Positions 1 to 5,148 of a stretch of DNA of 8,371 bases are shown piece by piece. The stretch covers positions 1 to 8,371 of the forward strand of contig JAISDI010000058.1 of the NCBI GenBank assembly GCA_031264895.1. Reading direction: 5' to 3'. The DNA is from Endomicrobium sp. GTDB lineage: Bacteria; Elusimicrobiota; Endomicrobiia; Endomicrobiales; Endomicrobiaceae. The position numbers were made by a program, and so were the translations under genes. Each line of letters starts with the position of its first letter. Position 1 is the stretch's first letter. The notes below the pieces were generated by a model. That model worked only from the letters and a program-made list of their open reading frames with translations. It was not told the origin of the DNA and ran no database searches.

Positions 1-65
1 ATACTTTTTTTGACCTTTTTTATTTTGCATAACTCATTGTATTTTCAATCTATTATTCTTCGTTA

Positions 66-129
66 TTTCTAATGGATTCCATTAGAAAATTTTAGCTTTA
101 ATGGAATATCTGGGTTAAAAAACAGATAT
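66..129. terminator. Two AT-rich hairpins downstream of the ZIP gene
   Basis: Two inverted repeats follow the ZIP stop codon (leftward transcription). The first, 106-112 with 123-129, is a 7-bp ATATCTG/CAGATAT stem with an A/T-rich 10-nt loop. The second, 66-75 with 79-88, is a 10-bp TTTCTAATGG/CCATTAGAAA stem with a 3-nt loop. Neither has a clean U-tract on the ZIP strand; the second is followed by TTTT on the + strand. They may end ZIP transcription, but the type is uncertain. I see no gene in 1-132. Confidence 0.35.
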
Positions 130-132
130 CGG

Positions 133-855
133 CTATATTGAAAAAATATGTTCCAGCAGAAATGTCAGCGCTACGCCTACAAAAAGTGTCAGCGGCGCAA
201 GCCGGTTTTTGCATTTGTGGGTTTCAGGAATTAAATCCGACGCGGCAAGGAATATGAAAGATCCTGCAGTCGCCGCAAGCAGCGCGCCTAAAACCGACGG
301 CAATATACTTTTGAATGCGATCATGCCTAAAACCGTTCCCAAAGGAGTGAACGCGGCTGTTAGAAGCGAAAAGTTTAAAATTTTCTTTTTTGAAGCGCCG
401 GCATGAAGCAAAATTCCTGATATCGTGATTCCGTCCGGAAGTTTGTGTAAAAGCACTGCAATTGTCGTAACAATGCCAAGTCCCATATCGGCTTCAAAAC
501 CTATCGCTATAATTAGACCGTCAAGAAGAGAATGAAAAGACAAACCTATTATCGAAGCTATCCCCATGTTTGAATGCGTTTCACAGCCTTCGTCGTCATG
601 ACACGGATGAAACAGTATTACAAACTGTAAAAAAAACATTATTAAAAATCCCAAAAGCACAAAAAACAAAGCGTTCGCATTTGATTGTATTGCTTCGGGA
701 ATCAAATGCGTAAAAGCTATTGTCAGCATTACGCCCGCGGCAAAGTTAATTATCAAAATAGAATTTTTTTCAGACCATTTATGAAATTTCAAAACCAAAA
801 AAGCGCCAAACATTGCCGCAGAAGCCGCCAGTAAAGAATAAATTATTTCTTGCAT
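133..855 (-). CDS. ZIP-family divalent metal transporter
   Basis: A 240-residue inner-membrane protein with about eight hydrophobic segments, the size of compact bacterial ZIP transporters, which move Zn2+ or other divalent metals into the cytoplasm. Seen: the two metal-site helices carry HSLLDG (His108, Asp112) and HKLPDG (His137, Pro140, Asp141), equivalent to the family's HNxxEG and HExPE motifs, with Asp where Glu is commoner. TM2 ends in HLIPE (50-54). A His/Cys/acidic loop (HPCHDDEGCETH, 83-94) lies between the third and fourth segments and may bind metal. I chose the ATG at 855 because CGGAGA precedes it at good spacing and a promoter (-10 at 893-898) lies just upstream. A longer in-frame start at 939 has no ribosome site and would lie upstream of the predicted transcription start. 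The gene stands alone. Substrate cannot be told from sequence. Confidence 0.9.
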   Translation of the reverse strand: MQEIIYSLLAASAAMFGAFLVLKFHKWSEKNSILIINFAAGVMLTIAFTHLIPEAIQSNANALFFVLLGFLIMFFLQFVILFHPCHDDEGCETHSNMGIASIIGLSFHSLLDGLIIAIGFEADMGLGIVTTIAVLLHKLPDGITISGILLHAGASKKKILNFSLLTAAFTPLGTVLGMIAFKSILPSVLGALLAATAGSFIFLAASDLIPETHKCKNRLAPLTLFVGVALTFLLEHIFSI

Positions 856-892
856 GTTTTTCTCCGTTATGAATATAAAATATAAGAAAAAC

Positions 893-920
893 ATTATAAT
901 AAAAAAGCCCACCATTTCAA
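893..920 (-). promoter_or_regulatory. Sigma70-type promoter for the ZIP gene
   Basis: On the minus strand TTGAAA (920-915) and TATAAT (898-893) are 16 nt apart. Transcription would start near 886, giving a leader of about 30 nt before the ATG at 855. The -35 box lies 2 nt from a copy of the hairpin repeat (923-949). Confidence 0.65.
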
Positions 921-922
921 AG

Positions 923-949
923 GGCCTTGCGGCCGGCAAGTTAGAACGG
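923..949 (-). repeat. Hairpin repeat copy 1 (next to ZIP promoter)
   Basis: Read on the minus strand: CCGTTCTAACTTGCC, then a perfect GGCC-GCAA-GGCC stem-loop, then CTTTGAAA, whose last six bases are the ZIP -35 box. It matches the family pattern TTCTA-NNN-TGCC-stem-GCAA-stem. Confidence 0.7.
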
Positions 950-1074
950 CTGCGTTCCTCTAGTCTTTATCGTAAAAAATCTCCTTTCCAAAGACTCAGG
1001 AAATTTCCCTTTTTCTAAACAGTCTTTGACTGTCGGGGTGGACTAGACATTTTGTCTCGTACGGGGTAATCATT

Positions 1075-1098
1075 TTTACAGTATGCCGCCCGCAATGG
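1075..1098 (+). repeat. Hairpin repeat copy 2 (decayed)
   Basis: Reads TTACAGTATGCC then GCCC-GCAA-TGGT. The TGCC box and GCAA loop are kept, but the TTCTA box is altered and the stem has a mismatch next to the loop. Orientation is opposite to copy 1. Confidence 0.5.
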
Positions 1099-1155
1099 TC
1101 TGACTGGGTTTTGAAGGCGTAGTTTATGCGCTTGTTTTACTATTTTTGTAATGGA

Positions 1156-1197
1156 ACAATCCCTCCGCACAGCAAGTACCTGTGCGGAGGGGTTGTT
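1156..1197 (-). terminator. Hairpin behind the P-II gene
   Basis: A 12-bp perfect stem CCCTCCGCACAG (1161-1172) with CTGTGCGGAGGG (1180-1191) and a 7-nt loop. It extends outward by AACAA/TTGTT (1155-1159 with 1193-1197) across one non-Watson-Crick pair. It begins 2 nt past the P-II stop codon, so it probably ends the amt/P-II transcript or protects its 3' end. No good U-tract follows on the minus strand, so efficient intrinsic termination is not certain. Confidence 0.55.
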
Positions 1198-1198
1198 G

Positions 1199-1543
1199 TC
1201 AGTTTATCGCTTCTGTTCCGGTTTCTTTTGTGCGGATCCTTATTACGCTTCTCATATCATAGCTGAATATTTTGCCGTCGCCGGGTTTGCCGGTGTAGGC
1301 GGTTTCCAGAATGGCTTTTATGGTTTTTTGTTCCCATTCTTCCGAAGAAACAACTATTTCGAATTTAATTTTTGGGTGGAGCGTTATGTCGACTTCGCTT
1401 CCGCGCACAAATTCAACGTACCCTTTTTGTTTTCCGCAGCCCATAACCTGCGAAACTGTAATGCCGTTTACTCCGACTTTGTTAAGCGCTTCCTTAACTT
1501 CTTCAAATCTGTCTTCGCGTACTATGGCCTCTATTTTTATCAT
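1199..1543 (-). CDS. P-II family nitrogen regulatory protein (GlnB/GlnK-like)
   Basis: A 114-residue P-II protein, full length for the family. These trimers sense ATP/ADP and 2-oxoglutarate and bind partners through the T-loop; next to an Amt gene the usual partner is the transporter, which it can block. Seen: it aligns without gaps to E. coli GlnB through residue 65, with Thr29, Gly37, Gln39 and Lys58 of the nucleotide/2-oxoglutarate site in place. The B-loop is TGKPGDGKIF (84-93) and the C-terminal signature RIRTKETG (102-109). Odd: the T-loop reads RGSEVD, so the uridylylated Tyr51 is Val51 and Tyr46 is Val46. Ser49 is present, but the cyanobacterial RGSEY context is not. The start is set by AAGGAGG ahead of the ATG. 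It lies 178 nt after amt on the same strand, probably co-transcribed. Choosing between glnB and glnK is not possible from sequence alone. Confidence 0.93.
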   Translation of the reverse strand: MIKIEAIVREDRFEEVKEALNKVGVNGITVSQVMGCGKQKGYVEFVRGSEVDITLHPKIKFEIVVSSEEWEQKTIKAILETAYTGKPGDGKIFSYDMRSVIRIRTKETGTEAIN

Positions 1544-1576
1544 ACAATATCCTCCTTATGTTTTTATTGCTGTGTT

Positions 1577-1722
1577 GTTCTAACATGCCGCCTGCAAGGG
1601 CTGTATTTTTAGTCCGTTGCGCCGTTCTAGTCTGCCGCCCAAAAGGGCCGCCATTCTATTGCGCCGTCTGTAATGGCTTCCGTCCGCAAGGGTGTCGTTC
1701 TAGCATGCCGTGCGCAAGCACC
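1577..1722 (+). repeat. Cluster of five hairpin repeat copies between amt and P-II genes
   Basis: Five head-to-tail units in the same + orientation, opposite to the genes. 1577-1601: TTCTAACATGCC with GCCT-GCAA-GGGC. 1622-1648: TTCTAGTCTGCC with GCCC-AAAA-GGGC. 1651-1677: TTCTATTGCGCC with GTCT-GTAA-TGGC. 1679-1694: partial, GTCC-GCAA-GGGT. 1696-1722: TTCTAGCATGCC with GTGC-GCAA-GCAC. The stems differ but mostly stay paired (the 1651-1677 copy has one mismatch). The last unit touches the amt stop codon (1722-1724), so nearly the whole spacer except the P-II ribosome site is repeat. Confidence 0.75.
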
Positions 1723-2960
1723 TAGTCTAAGCCTGTAAATGAAGGGTATGCTATTTCGCCGTGCTGGGATATGTCCATGCCGTTAAGTTCTTCATGTTTT
1801 GATACGCGAAGAGGCGTAAACAATTTTGTAATTGCCGCGGCTATAAGCGTTCCAGCAACAACTATCACAATTGTTATAAGTATACCTTCTATCTGTGAGA
1901 TAAACTGCGTCAAACCGCCTCCGTAAAACAGGCCTCCAAGCCCTTCGGTAAGATTGAGTTCCGGAGTTACAAACAGGCCGGTCAAAATTCCGCCCCATAT
2001 ACCGCCTATACCGTGACAGCCGAAAGCGTCCAGCGAATCGTCAATTTTTATGGCTTTTTTTATGAGAATTATACCAAAATAGCATACCGGAGCAACCGTT
2101 ATACCTATTATGAAAGACGCCCCTATTGAAACAAATCCGGCTGCCGGCGTTATGCCTACCAAACCCGCTACAACGCCCGTACACGCGCCTATCAAAGTAG
2201 GTTTTCCCTGTTTCAAACTATCAATAACCATCCATACGACCATTGCCGCAGCAGCGGAAATTGCCGTTGTCATAAAAGCGTGCGCAGCTAAACCGTTTGC
2301 CGCTAATGCGCTGCCGGCATTAAAACCGAACCAGCCAAACCACAAAAGAGCCATACCCAAAACTACAAAAGGCACATTATGTATTCGGTAAGAAACATGT
2401 TCATAGCCGTGTCTTTTTCCAAGCAAAATAGCAAGAATAAGGCCTGTCAATCCGGAACTTATATGCACAACGTCGCCGCCCGCAAAGTCAAGAGCTTTAA
2501 TGTTGCCTCCTATAAGTCCGCCGCCCCATACCATATGTGCTAACGGATAATAAACAAGTATTGACCATATCCCTATGAAGATGAATAAAGCTTTAAACTT
2601 CATTCTTCCCGCAACCGAGCCGGTTATAATTGCCGGAGTTATTAAAGCAAACATCATCTGGAAAGCCACAAAAGCAAAAGTCGGCAAATTGCCTCCGAAA
2701 ACGCTGTCTTTGGTTATTCCCGAAAGAGCGAAATTTTTAAGCGAACCTATAATTTTCCCTTCCCCGCCAAAAGATAAAGAATAACCTATTAAAGCGTACA
2801 AAACAATTCCAAGCCCCATAATGAACACAGAGTTCATCATATTGCTAACTACATTTTTTCTGCGTCCCAAACCGCCGTAAAAAAATCCCAAACCCGGCGT
2901 CATGATAAATACAAGCGCAGCACACAACAAAATAAAAGCCGTATCTCCCACATTGATCAT
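1722..2960 (-). CDS. amt: Ammonium transporter (Amt/MEP/Rh family)
   Basis: A 412-residue inner-membrane ammonium channel with about eleven membrane segments, normal length for Amt proteins, which work as trimers. Seen: FYGG near the N-terminus (27-30); FQMMFA (100-105) with the phenylalanine-gate region; the twin pore histidines His166 (in LDFAGGDVVH) and His316 (in DAFGCHGIGGIWG); GWFGFN (209-214). A cytoplasmic tail holds GMDISQHGE (394-402), the region that couples subunits and meets P-II. I chose the ATG at 2960 because AAGGAGG sits just upstream and the first helix then starts at once; a reading frame open to 3032 would add a basic extension through the ribosome site. A P-II gene follows on the same strand, which fits P-II control of uptake. 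Expression probably depends on the promoter and attenuator-like leader at 2961-3143. Confidence 0.95.
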   Translation of the reverse strand: MINVGDTAFILLCAALVFIMTPGLGFFYGGLGRRKNVVSNMMNSVFIMGLGIVLYALIGYSLSFGGEGKIIGSLKNFALSGITKDSVFGGNLPTFAFVAFQMMFALITPAIITGSVAGRMKFKALFIFIGIWSILVYYPLAHMVWGGGLIGGNIKALDFAGGDVVHISSGLTGLILAILLGKRHGYEHVSYRIHNVPFVVLGMALLWFGWFGFNAGSALAANGLAAHAFMTTAISAAAAMVVWMVIDSLKQGKPTLIGACTGVVAGLVGITPAAGFVSIGASFIIGITVAPVCYFGIILIKKAIKIDDSLDAFGCHGIGGIWGGILTGLFVTPELNLTEGLGGLFYGGGLTQFISQIEGILITIVIVVAGTLIAAAITKLFTPLRVSKHEELNGMDISQHGEIAYPSFTGLD

Positions 2961-2980
2961 ATTGCCTCCTTTTTTATTTT

Positions 2981-3108
2981 GAAGCCGTAGGCTTCTTTTG
3001 TTTATAAAAATGAAAAACGAGGCCAAAAACATTTATAATTTTACAATTATAAATAATTTCTGAACCTCGTTGTTCACTTTATCCGTATTTAGAGCGTTTT
3101 CTGCTCTA
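2981..3108 (-). promoter_or_regulatory. Structured amt leader with terminator and ANTAR-type hexaloop hairpin
   Basis: In mRNA order: (1) stem TAGAGC/GCTCTA (3108-3103 with 3095-3090), 7-nt loop AGAAAAC. (2) After a 13-nt linker, stem TGAAC/GTTCA (3076-3072 with 3065-3061) around the 6-nt loop AACGAG, which has A at loop position 1 and G at 4. (3) A competing long hairpin pairing AACGAGG (3071-3065) with CCTCGTT (3022-3016), continued by wobble pairs and an inner 10-bp stem (3054-3045 with 3040-3031, loop GTAA), then a U-rich run (3015-3006). (4) GAAGCC-TAC-GGCTTC (2995-2981) just before the ribosome site. Element 3 looks like an intrinsic terminator ahead of amt, and element 2 would exclude it. 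ANTAR proteins are known to bind paired hexaloops with A1 and G4. Here only element 2 fits, so assignment is tentative. Confidence 0.5.
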
Positions 3109-3113
3109 GGTAA

Positions 3114-3143
3114 AATATAGCAAATTTATTTAAAAAATGTCAA
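3114..3143 (-). promoter_or_regulatory. Sigma70-type promoter for amt
   Basis: Minus strand: perfect -35 TTGACA (3143-3138), 18-nt A/T-rich spacer, -10 TATATT (3119-3114). Predicted start near 3107, about 147 nt upstream of the amt ATG and right at the first leader hairpin. A hairpin repeat copy (3145-3172) ends immediately upstream of the -35 box. Confidence 0.7.
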
Positions 3144-3144
3144 G

Positions 3145-3200
3145 GGTGCTTGCGCACGGCATATTAGAAAGGCAAGGCCTTTGCAGGCAGGCAAGTCTTA
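3145..3200 (-). repeat. Two tandem hairpin repeat copies upstream of the amt promoter
   Basis: Read on the minus strand, the first copy (3200-3176) is TAAGACTTGCCT with stem-loop GCCT-GCAA-AGGC. The second (3172-3145) is TTCTAATATGCC with GTGC-GCAA-GCAC, followed by CC and the TTGACA box of the amt promoter. Both stems are perfectly paired. The second has the same stem as the copy at the amt stop codon (1696-1722). Confidence 0.7.
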
Positions 3201-3300
3201 ATGCAAGTGTAAATTCATTTTTTATATTTTACTTTTTATCAAAGAACTAAGCCGTCAAATTCGGATACATATATATGTGTATTTCTTGTAAAACTGCTTA

Positions 3301-3831
3301 TTAAAAATTTACCGCAAAACCTACTGTAAGAGCGTTCATGTCTAAATCAAATCCGAATTCGTTTACTGAACTGTCTCCGTTTGAAGAATTTGTATAAGCT
3401 AAAGCGCCAAAACTTGTCCAAAGAGTGAACCTGTCAGAAAGAGCATATTCAACTACCGGCAAAACCGCTATGCCAAAAATATCGGTTGAATCTTCTTCTG
3501 AATCAACTTTTGAACTTCCGTAGCTAAACTGTAATCTTCCGTAAAAAGCAAAATTTCCGCTTGCCAGAACTTTGTAGCGGACAAAAGGAATAATCGACCA
3601 CGTATCCGTTTTGTCATCGCCGTCATCCAAAGATTCATAGCCAAATCCCAGCCCAGCGTCAATTTTGTCCGAAAAAATGTAGCCCACCTCCGGAGCTATC
3701 GCAAAAAGTGAACCTTCCTCATCCCCCGAAAGAGAATGGAAATTCAGGGACGTCCCCGCATACCAGTCAAAAGCAAAAACGTTTAACACAACAACTGCCA
3801 TAATTACTGCTGCTGCCAAAATCTTCTTCAT
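3301..3831 (-). CDS. Small outer-membrane beta-barrel-like protein
   Basis: A 176-residue exported protein of unknown specific role. Seen: a Sec signal peptide (MKK, hydrophobic core, likely cut after Ala20 in NVFA|FD), then alternating polar/hydrophobic stretches rich in Tyr, Phe and Gly split by acidic turns (SGDEEGS, DDGDDKTD, DSEEDSTD, SNGDSSVNE). It ends in NALTVGFAVNF, whose C-terminal Phe is the usual assembly signal of outer-membrane barrels. Size and strand pattern suit a small barrel of about eight strands. Such proteins are usually annotated only as outer membrane beta-barrel protein; I cannot name a ligand. The start is supported by AAGGAGG 7 nt ahead of the ATG. It is probably transcribed alone; two strong hairpins lie between it and the next gene upstream. 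Confidence 0.75.
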   Translation of the reverse strand: MKKILAAAVIMAVVVLNVFAFDWYAGTSLNFHSLSGDEEGSLFAIAPEVGYIFSDKIDAGLGFGYESLDDGDDKTDTWSIIPFVRYKVLASGNFAFYGRLQFSYGSSKVDSEEDSTDIFGIAVLPVVEYALSDRFTLWTSFGALAYTNSSNGDSSVNEFGFDLDMNALTVGFAVNF

Positions 3832-3977
3832 TGTACTGCCTCCTTTTTTATGACATAAGTTAAACTGCTATAACTTTGTCTTTTATTTTTTGCCGCGTTT
3901 TGCTGCTTCAATTTTTTTCGTCTTTCAAATCGTCATAACTTTTTTTGTTTGAGAACGCTAATTATTTATAAAAACTT

Positions 3978-4009
3978 AAGGCGCCGGAGAAAAGTATCTC
4001 CGGCGCCTT
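3978..4009. terminator. Strong GC-rich hairpin upstream of the OMP gene
   Basis: A perfect 13-bp stem, AAGGCGCCGGAGA (3978-3990) with TCTCCGGCGCCTT (3997-4009), and a 6-nt loop. On the minus strand it is followed by AAGTTTTTATAAA, a modest U-tract; on the + strand only by TTT. Probably a terminator or a leader hairpin. Confidence 0.5.
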
Positions 4010-4043
4010 TGCCGTGTAAAAATATTTAGTTGTATAAAAACAA

Positions 4044-4079
4044 AACGGAGCTGAAGAAAGAAAACTCTTCAGCTCCGTT
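4044..4079 (-). terminator. Intrinsic terminator downstream of dinD-like gene
   Basis: A perfect 14-bp stem, AACGGAGCTGAAGA (4044-4057) with TCTTCAGCTCCGTT (4066-4079), and an 8-nt loop. On the minus strand the stem runs straight into TTTTGTTTTTATA. On the + strand GCCG and then seven T follow, so it could work both ways. It sits about 100 nt past the dinD-like stop codon. Confidence 0.7.
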
Positions 4080-4104
4080 GCCGTTTTTTTATTAAGTTGC
4101 CAAT

Positions 4105-4133
4105 AATCTACAAACTTATTATATTTTTGTCAA
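4105..4133 (-). promoter_or_regulatory. Possible promoter between dinD-like and OMP genes
   Basis: Minus strand: perfect TTGACA (4133-4128), 17-nt spacer, weak -10 TAGATT (4110-4105). If real, transcription would start near 4098 and meet the strong hairpin at 4079-4044 at once, so either an attenuator governs the OMP gene or this is a chance or relict site. As at amt, a hairpin repeat adjoins the -35 box. Confidence 0.4.
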
Positions 4134-4156
4134 GGGCGCTTGCACGCGTTTTTTTT
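4132..4156 (-). repeat. Hairpin repeat copy (partial)
   Basis: Minus strand: an A-run replaces the TTCTA and TGCC boxes, then GCGT-GCAA-GCGC (closed by one wobble pair), then CC and TTGACA. The stem-loop and its position against the -35 box match the copy upstream of amt. Confidence 0.55.
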
Positions 4157-4177
4157 GGCAATTACAAATTATTAAAT

Positions 4178-5068
4178 TTATTTTTTATCTATGGCTATAG
4201 TCTTTTTACTAGCGATTTGCTTTACTTCTTTTTGTATTTTTCTTTGTAGTTTTTTAACATCTTCCAACGGCGGCAGATTTTCCGGGTATATCCCACTATC
4301 GGTTAAAGCTTTACGAACATTTTTATTGTTACTGTAATGTTCATTAGAAATTGGATTTTCGCCACGGATTTCTTTATCTTGCTTTAATTTATAGTTAGTC
4401 ATTTCTGTAGCCAAATCTTTTGCTTTAAGTGTTACGGTAGGAAGACAATCCGCAAGAGGCATATTATCTTTTATTCCGAGTTTTTGTTTCATCTTACTCG
4501 TATTATGCCCGCCAAATAAAGCTGAGTCTCCTTTACTTCTTATGATAGCAAAACCTTTACTATCAACTCCCTTCTCATAGGCTAATGCACTTAATTCCTT
4601 TTCGCTTTCGCTCAATTTAACGCGAGAGGCTATCCTTTCGTATTCAGCCATTTTTTTCTCTATAATTTCTTGTTTTCTTGTTTGAACGGCAAAATAAGAT
4701 TGCGCGATTGCTATTTGGTATTTGGAAGAATCACCGTTTTGCGCTATTAAATAACAAGCATATCTTGTTAGTTTGTAATCTTCTATTTCCCTAACACTAT
4801 TAGACCCTAACTCGACCATTTTCCCGAAGTAGGGAAAATGGTCTTGAATAATAAAACCGCTTGTATAACAAGCAGTTTTTGCTTTTTCTATTACCTTAAT
4901 AAAATGTTCCCATTTTCCATATCCCAATATTTTCTGCAAATCTCTGGCATACCAAAATTCAATATTGCCTTCCTTGTGTGATTTTTCATCAAGCTCAAGT
5001 ATTGAACGTGAAAATAAATCATCTTTTCTGGTATCTATTATCTCTTTTGATTTTGCTAATTTATTCAT
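4178..5068 (-). CDS. dinD: DinD-like DNA-damage-inducible protein
   Basis: A 296-residue cytoplasmic protein, close to E. coli DinD in length. Seen: an N-terminal BRO/KilA-N-like part (about 30-135) with EFWYARDLQKILGYGKWEHF and DYKLTRYACYLIAQNGD, both typical of DinD. A charged helical linker follows, then the C-terminal part with KGDSALFGG, LGIKDNMPLADCLPTVTLKAKDLA, NEHYSNNKNVRKAL and LPPLEDVKKLQRK. In E. coli the gene is SOS-controlled and the protein is reported to inhibit RecA activities; whether that holds here is inference. I see no obvious LexA box of the E. coli or Bacillus type upstream, only a TATAAT -10 at 5108-5103. The ribosome site is weak (AAAAGAAA). It stands alone, with a strong terminator downstream. 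The two-part layout also resembles phage antirepressors. Confidence 0.85.
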   Translation of the reverse strand: MNKLAKSKEIIDTRKDDLFSRSILELDEKSHKEGNIEFWYARDLQKILGYGKWEHFIKVIEKAKTACYTSGFIIQDHFPYFGKMVELGSNSVREIEDYKLTRYACYLIAQNGDSSKYQIAIAQSYFAVQTRKQEIIEKKMAEYERIASRVKLSESEKELSALAYEKGVDSKGFAIIRSKGDSALFGGHNTSKMKQKLGIKDNMPLADCLPTVTLKAKDLATEMTNYKLKQDKEIRGENPISNEHYSNNKNVRKALTDSGIYPENLPPLEDVKKLQRKIQKEVKQIASKKTIAIDKK

Positions 5069-5102
5069 GTTTTCTTTTATTATCCATTTATGAGTTTCTT
5101 AT

Positions 5103-5108
5103 ATTATA
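5103..5108 (-). promoter_or_regulatory. Likely -10 box of the dinD-like gene
   Basis: A perfect TATAAT on the minus strand, 35 nt upstream of the ATG at 5068. The -35 region is poor (TTCTAT at 16-nt spacing). The site lies in the 80-nt gap after the nitroreductase gene. Confidence 0.5.
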
Positions 5109-5148
5109 TCTAAAATAAAACATAATAGAATACATCTGAATATGCTTT

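Larger units (their letters stand above)
856..1198. other. Gene-free interval between ZIP and P-II genes, rich in small hairpins
   Basis: I see no convincing gene here. It holds the ZIP promoter and two hairpin-repeat copies (923-949, 1075-1098). Three more stems are visible: GAACG/CGTTC (944-948 with 953-957), ACAGTC-TTT-GACTGT (1019-1033) and AGACA-TTT-TGTCT (1045-1057). The hairpin behind the P-II gene closes it. Pieces such as TTCTAAACAGTC resemble the 5' box of the repeat, so part of the interval may be decayed repeat material. Confidence 0.6.
3832..4177. other. Gene-free interval upstream of the OMP gene
   Basis: No gene seen. It holds the OMP ribosome site, a short inverted repeat AAGTTA/TAACTT (3857-3862 with 3871-3876), two strong hairpins (3978-4009 and 4044-4079), a possible promoter (4105-4133) and a hairpin repeat copy (4132-4156). 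No clear promoter lies between the hairpins and the OMP gene. Confidence 0.6.

Noticed and set aside
856..939. Longer N-terminus for the ZIP protein starting at 939
   Set aside because: It has no ribosome site, runs through a hairpin repeat copy, and would start upstream of the predicted transcription start.
1151..1612. 153-codon + strand reading frame over the P-II gene
   Set aside because: It is the antisense shadow of a clear P-II gene and its translation looks like no known family.
1577..1722. CRISPR array
   Set aside because: The units are degenerate, nearly contiguous and without spacers of constant length; no cas gene is present.
3267..3278. ACATATATATGT palindrome behind the OMP gene
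   Set aside because: It is low-complexity AT sequence without a U-tract, not a convincing terminator or operator.
3978..4009. The + strand loop AAAGTA has A1 and G4 like an ANTAR hexaloop
   Set aside because: No gene follows on the + strand and the neighbouring hairpin has an eight-base loop, so a chance match is more likely.
5069..5148. LexA/SOS box upstream of the dinD-like gene
   Set aside because: I looked for CTGT-N8-ACAG and GAAC-N4-GTTC patterns and saw neither. A lineage-specific box cannot be excluded.
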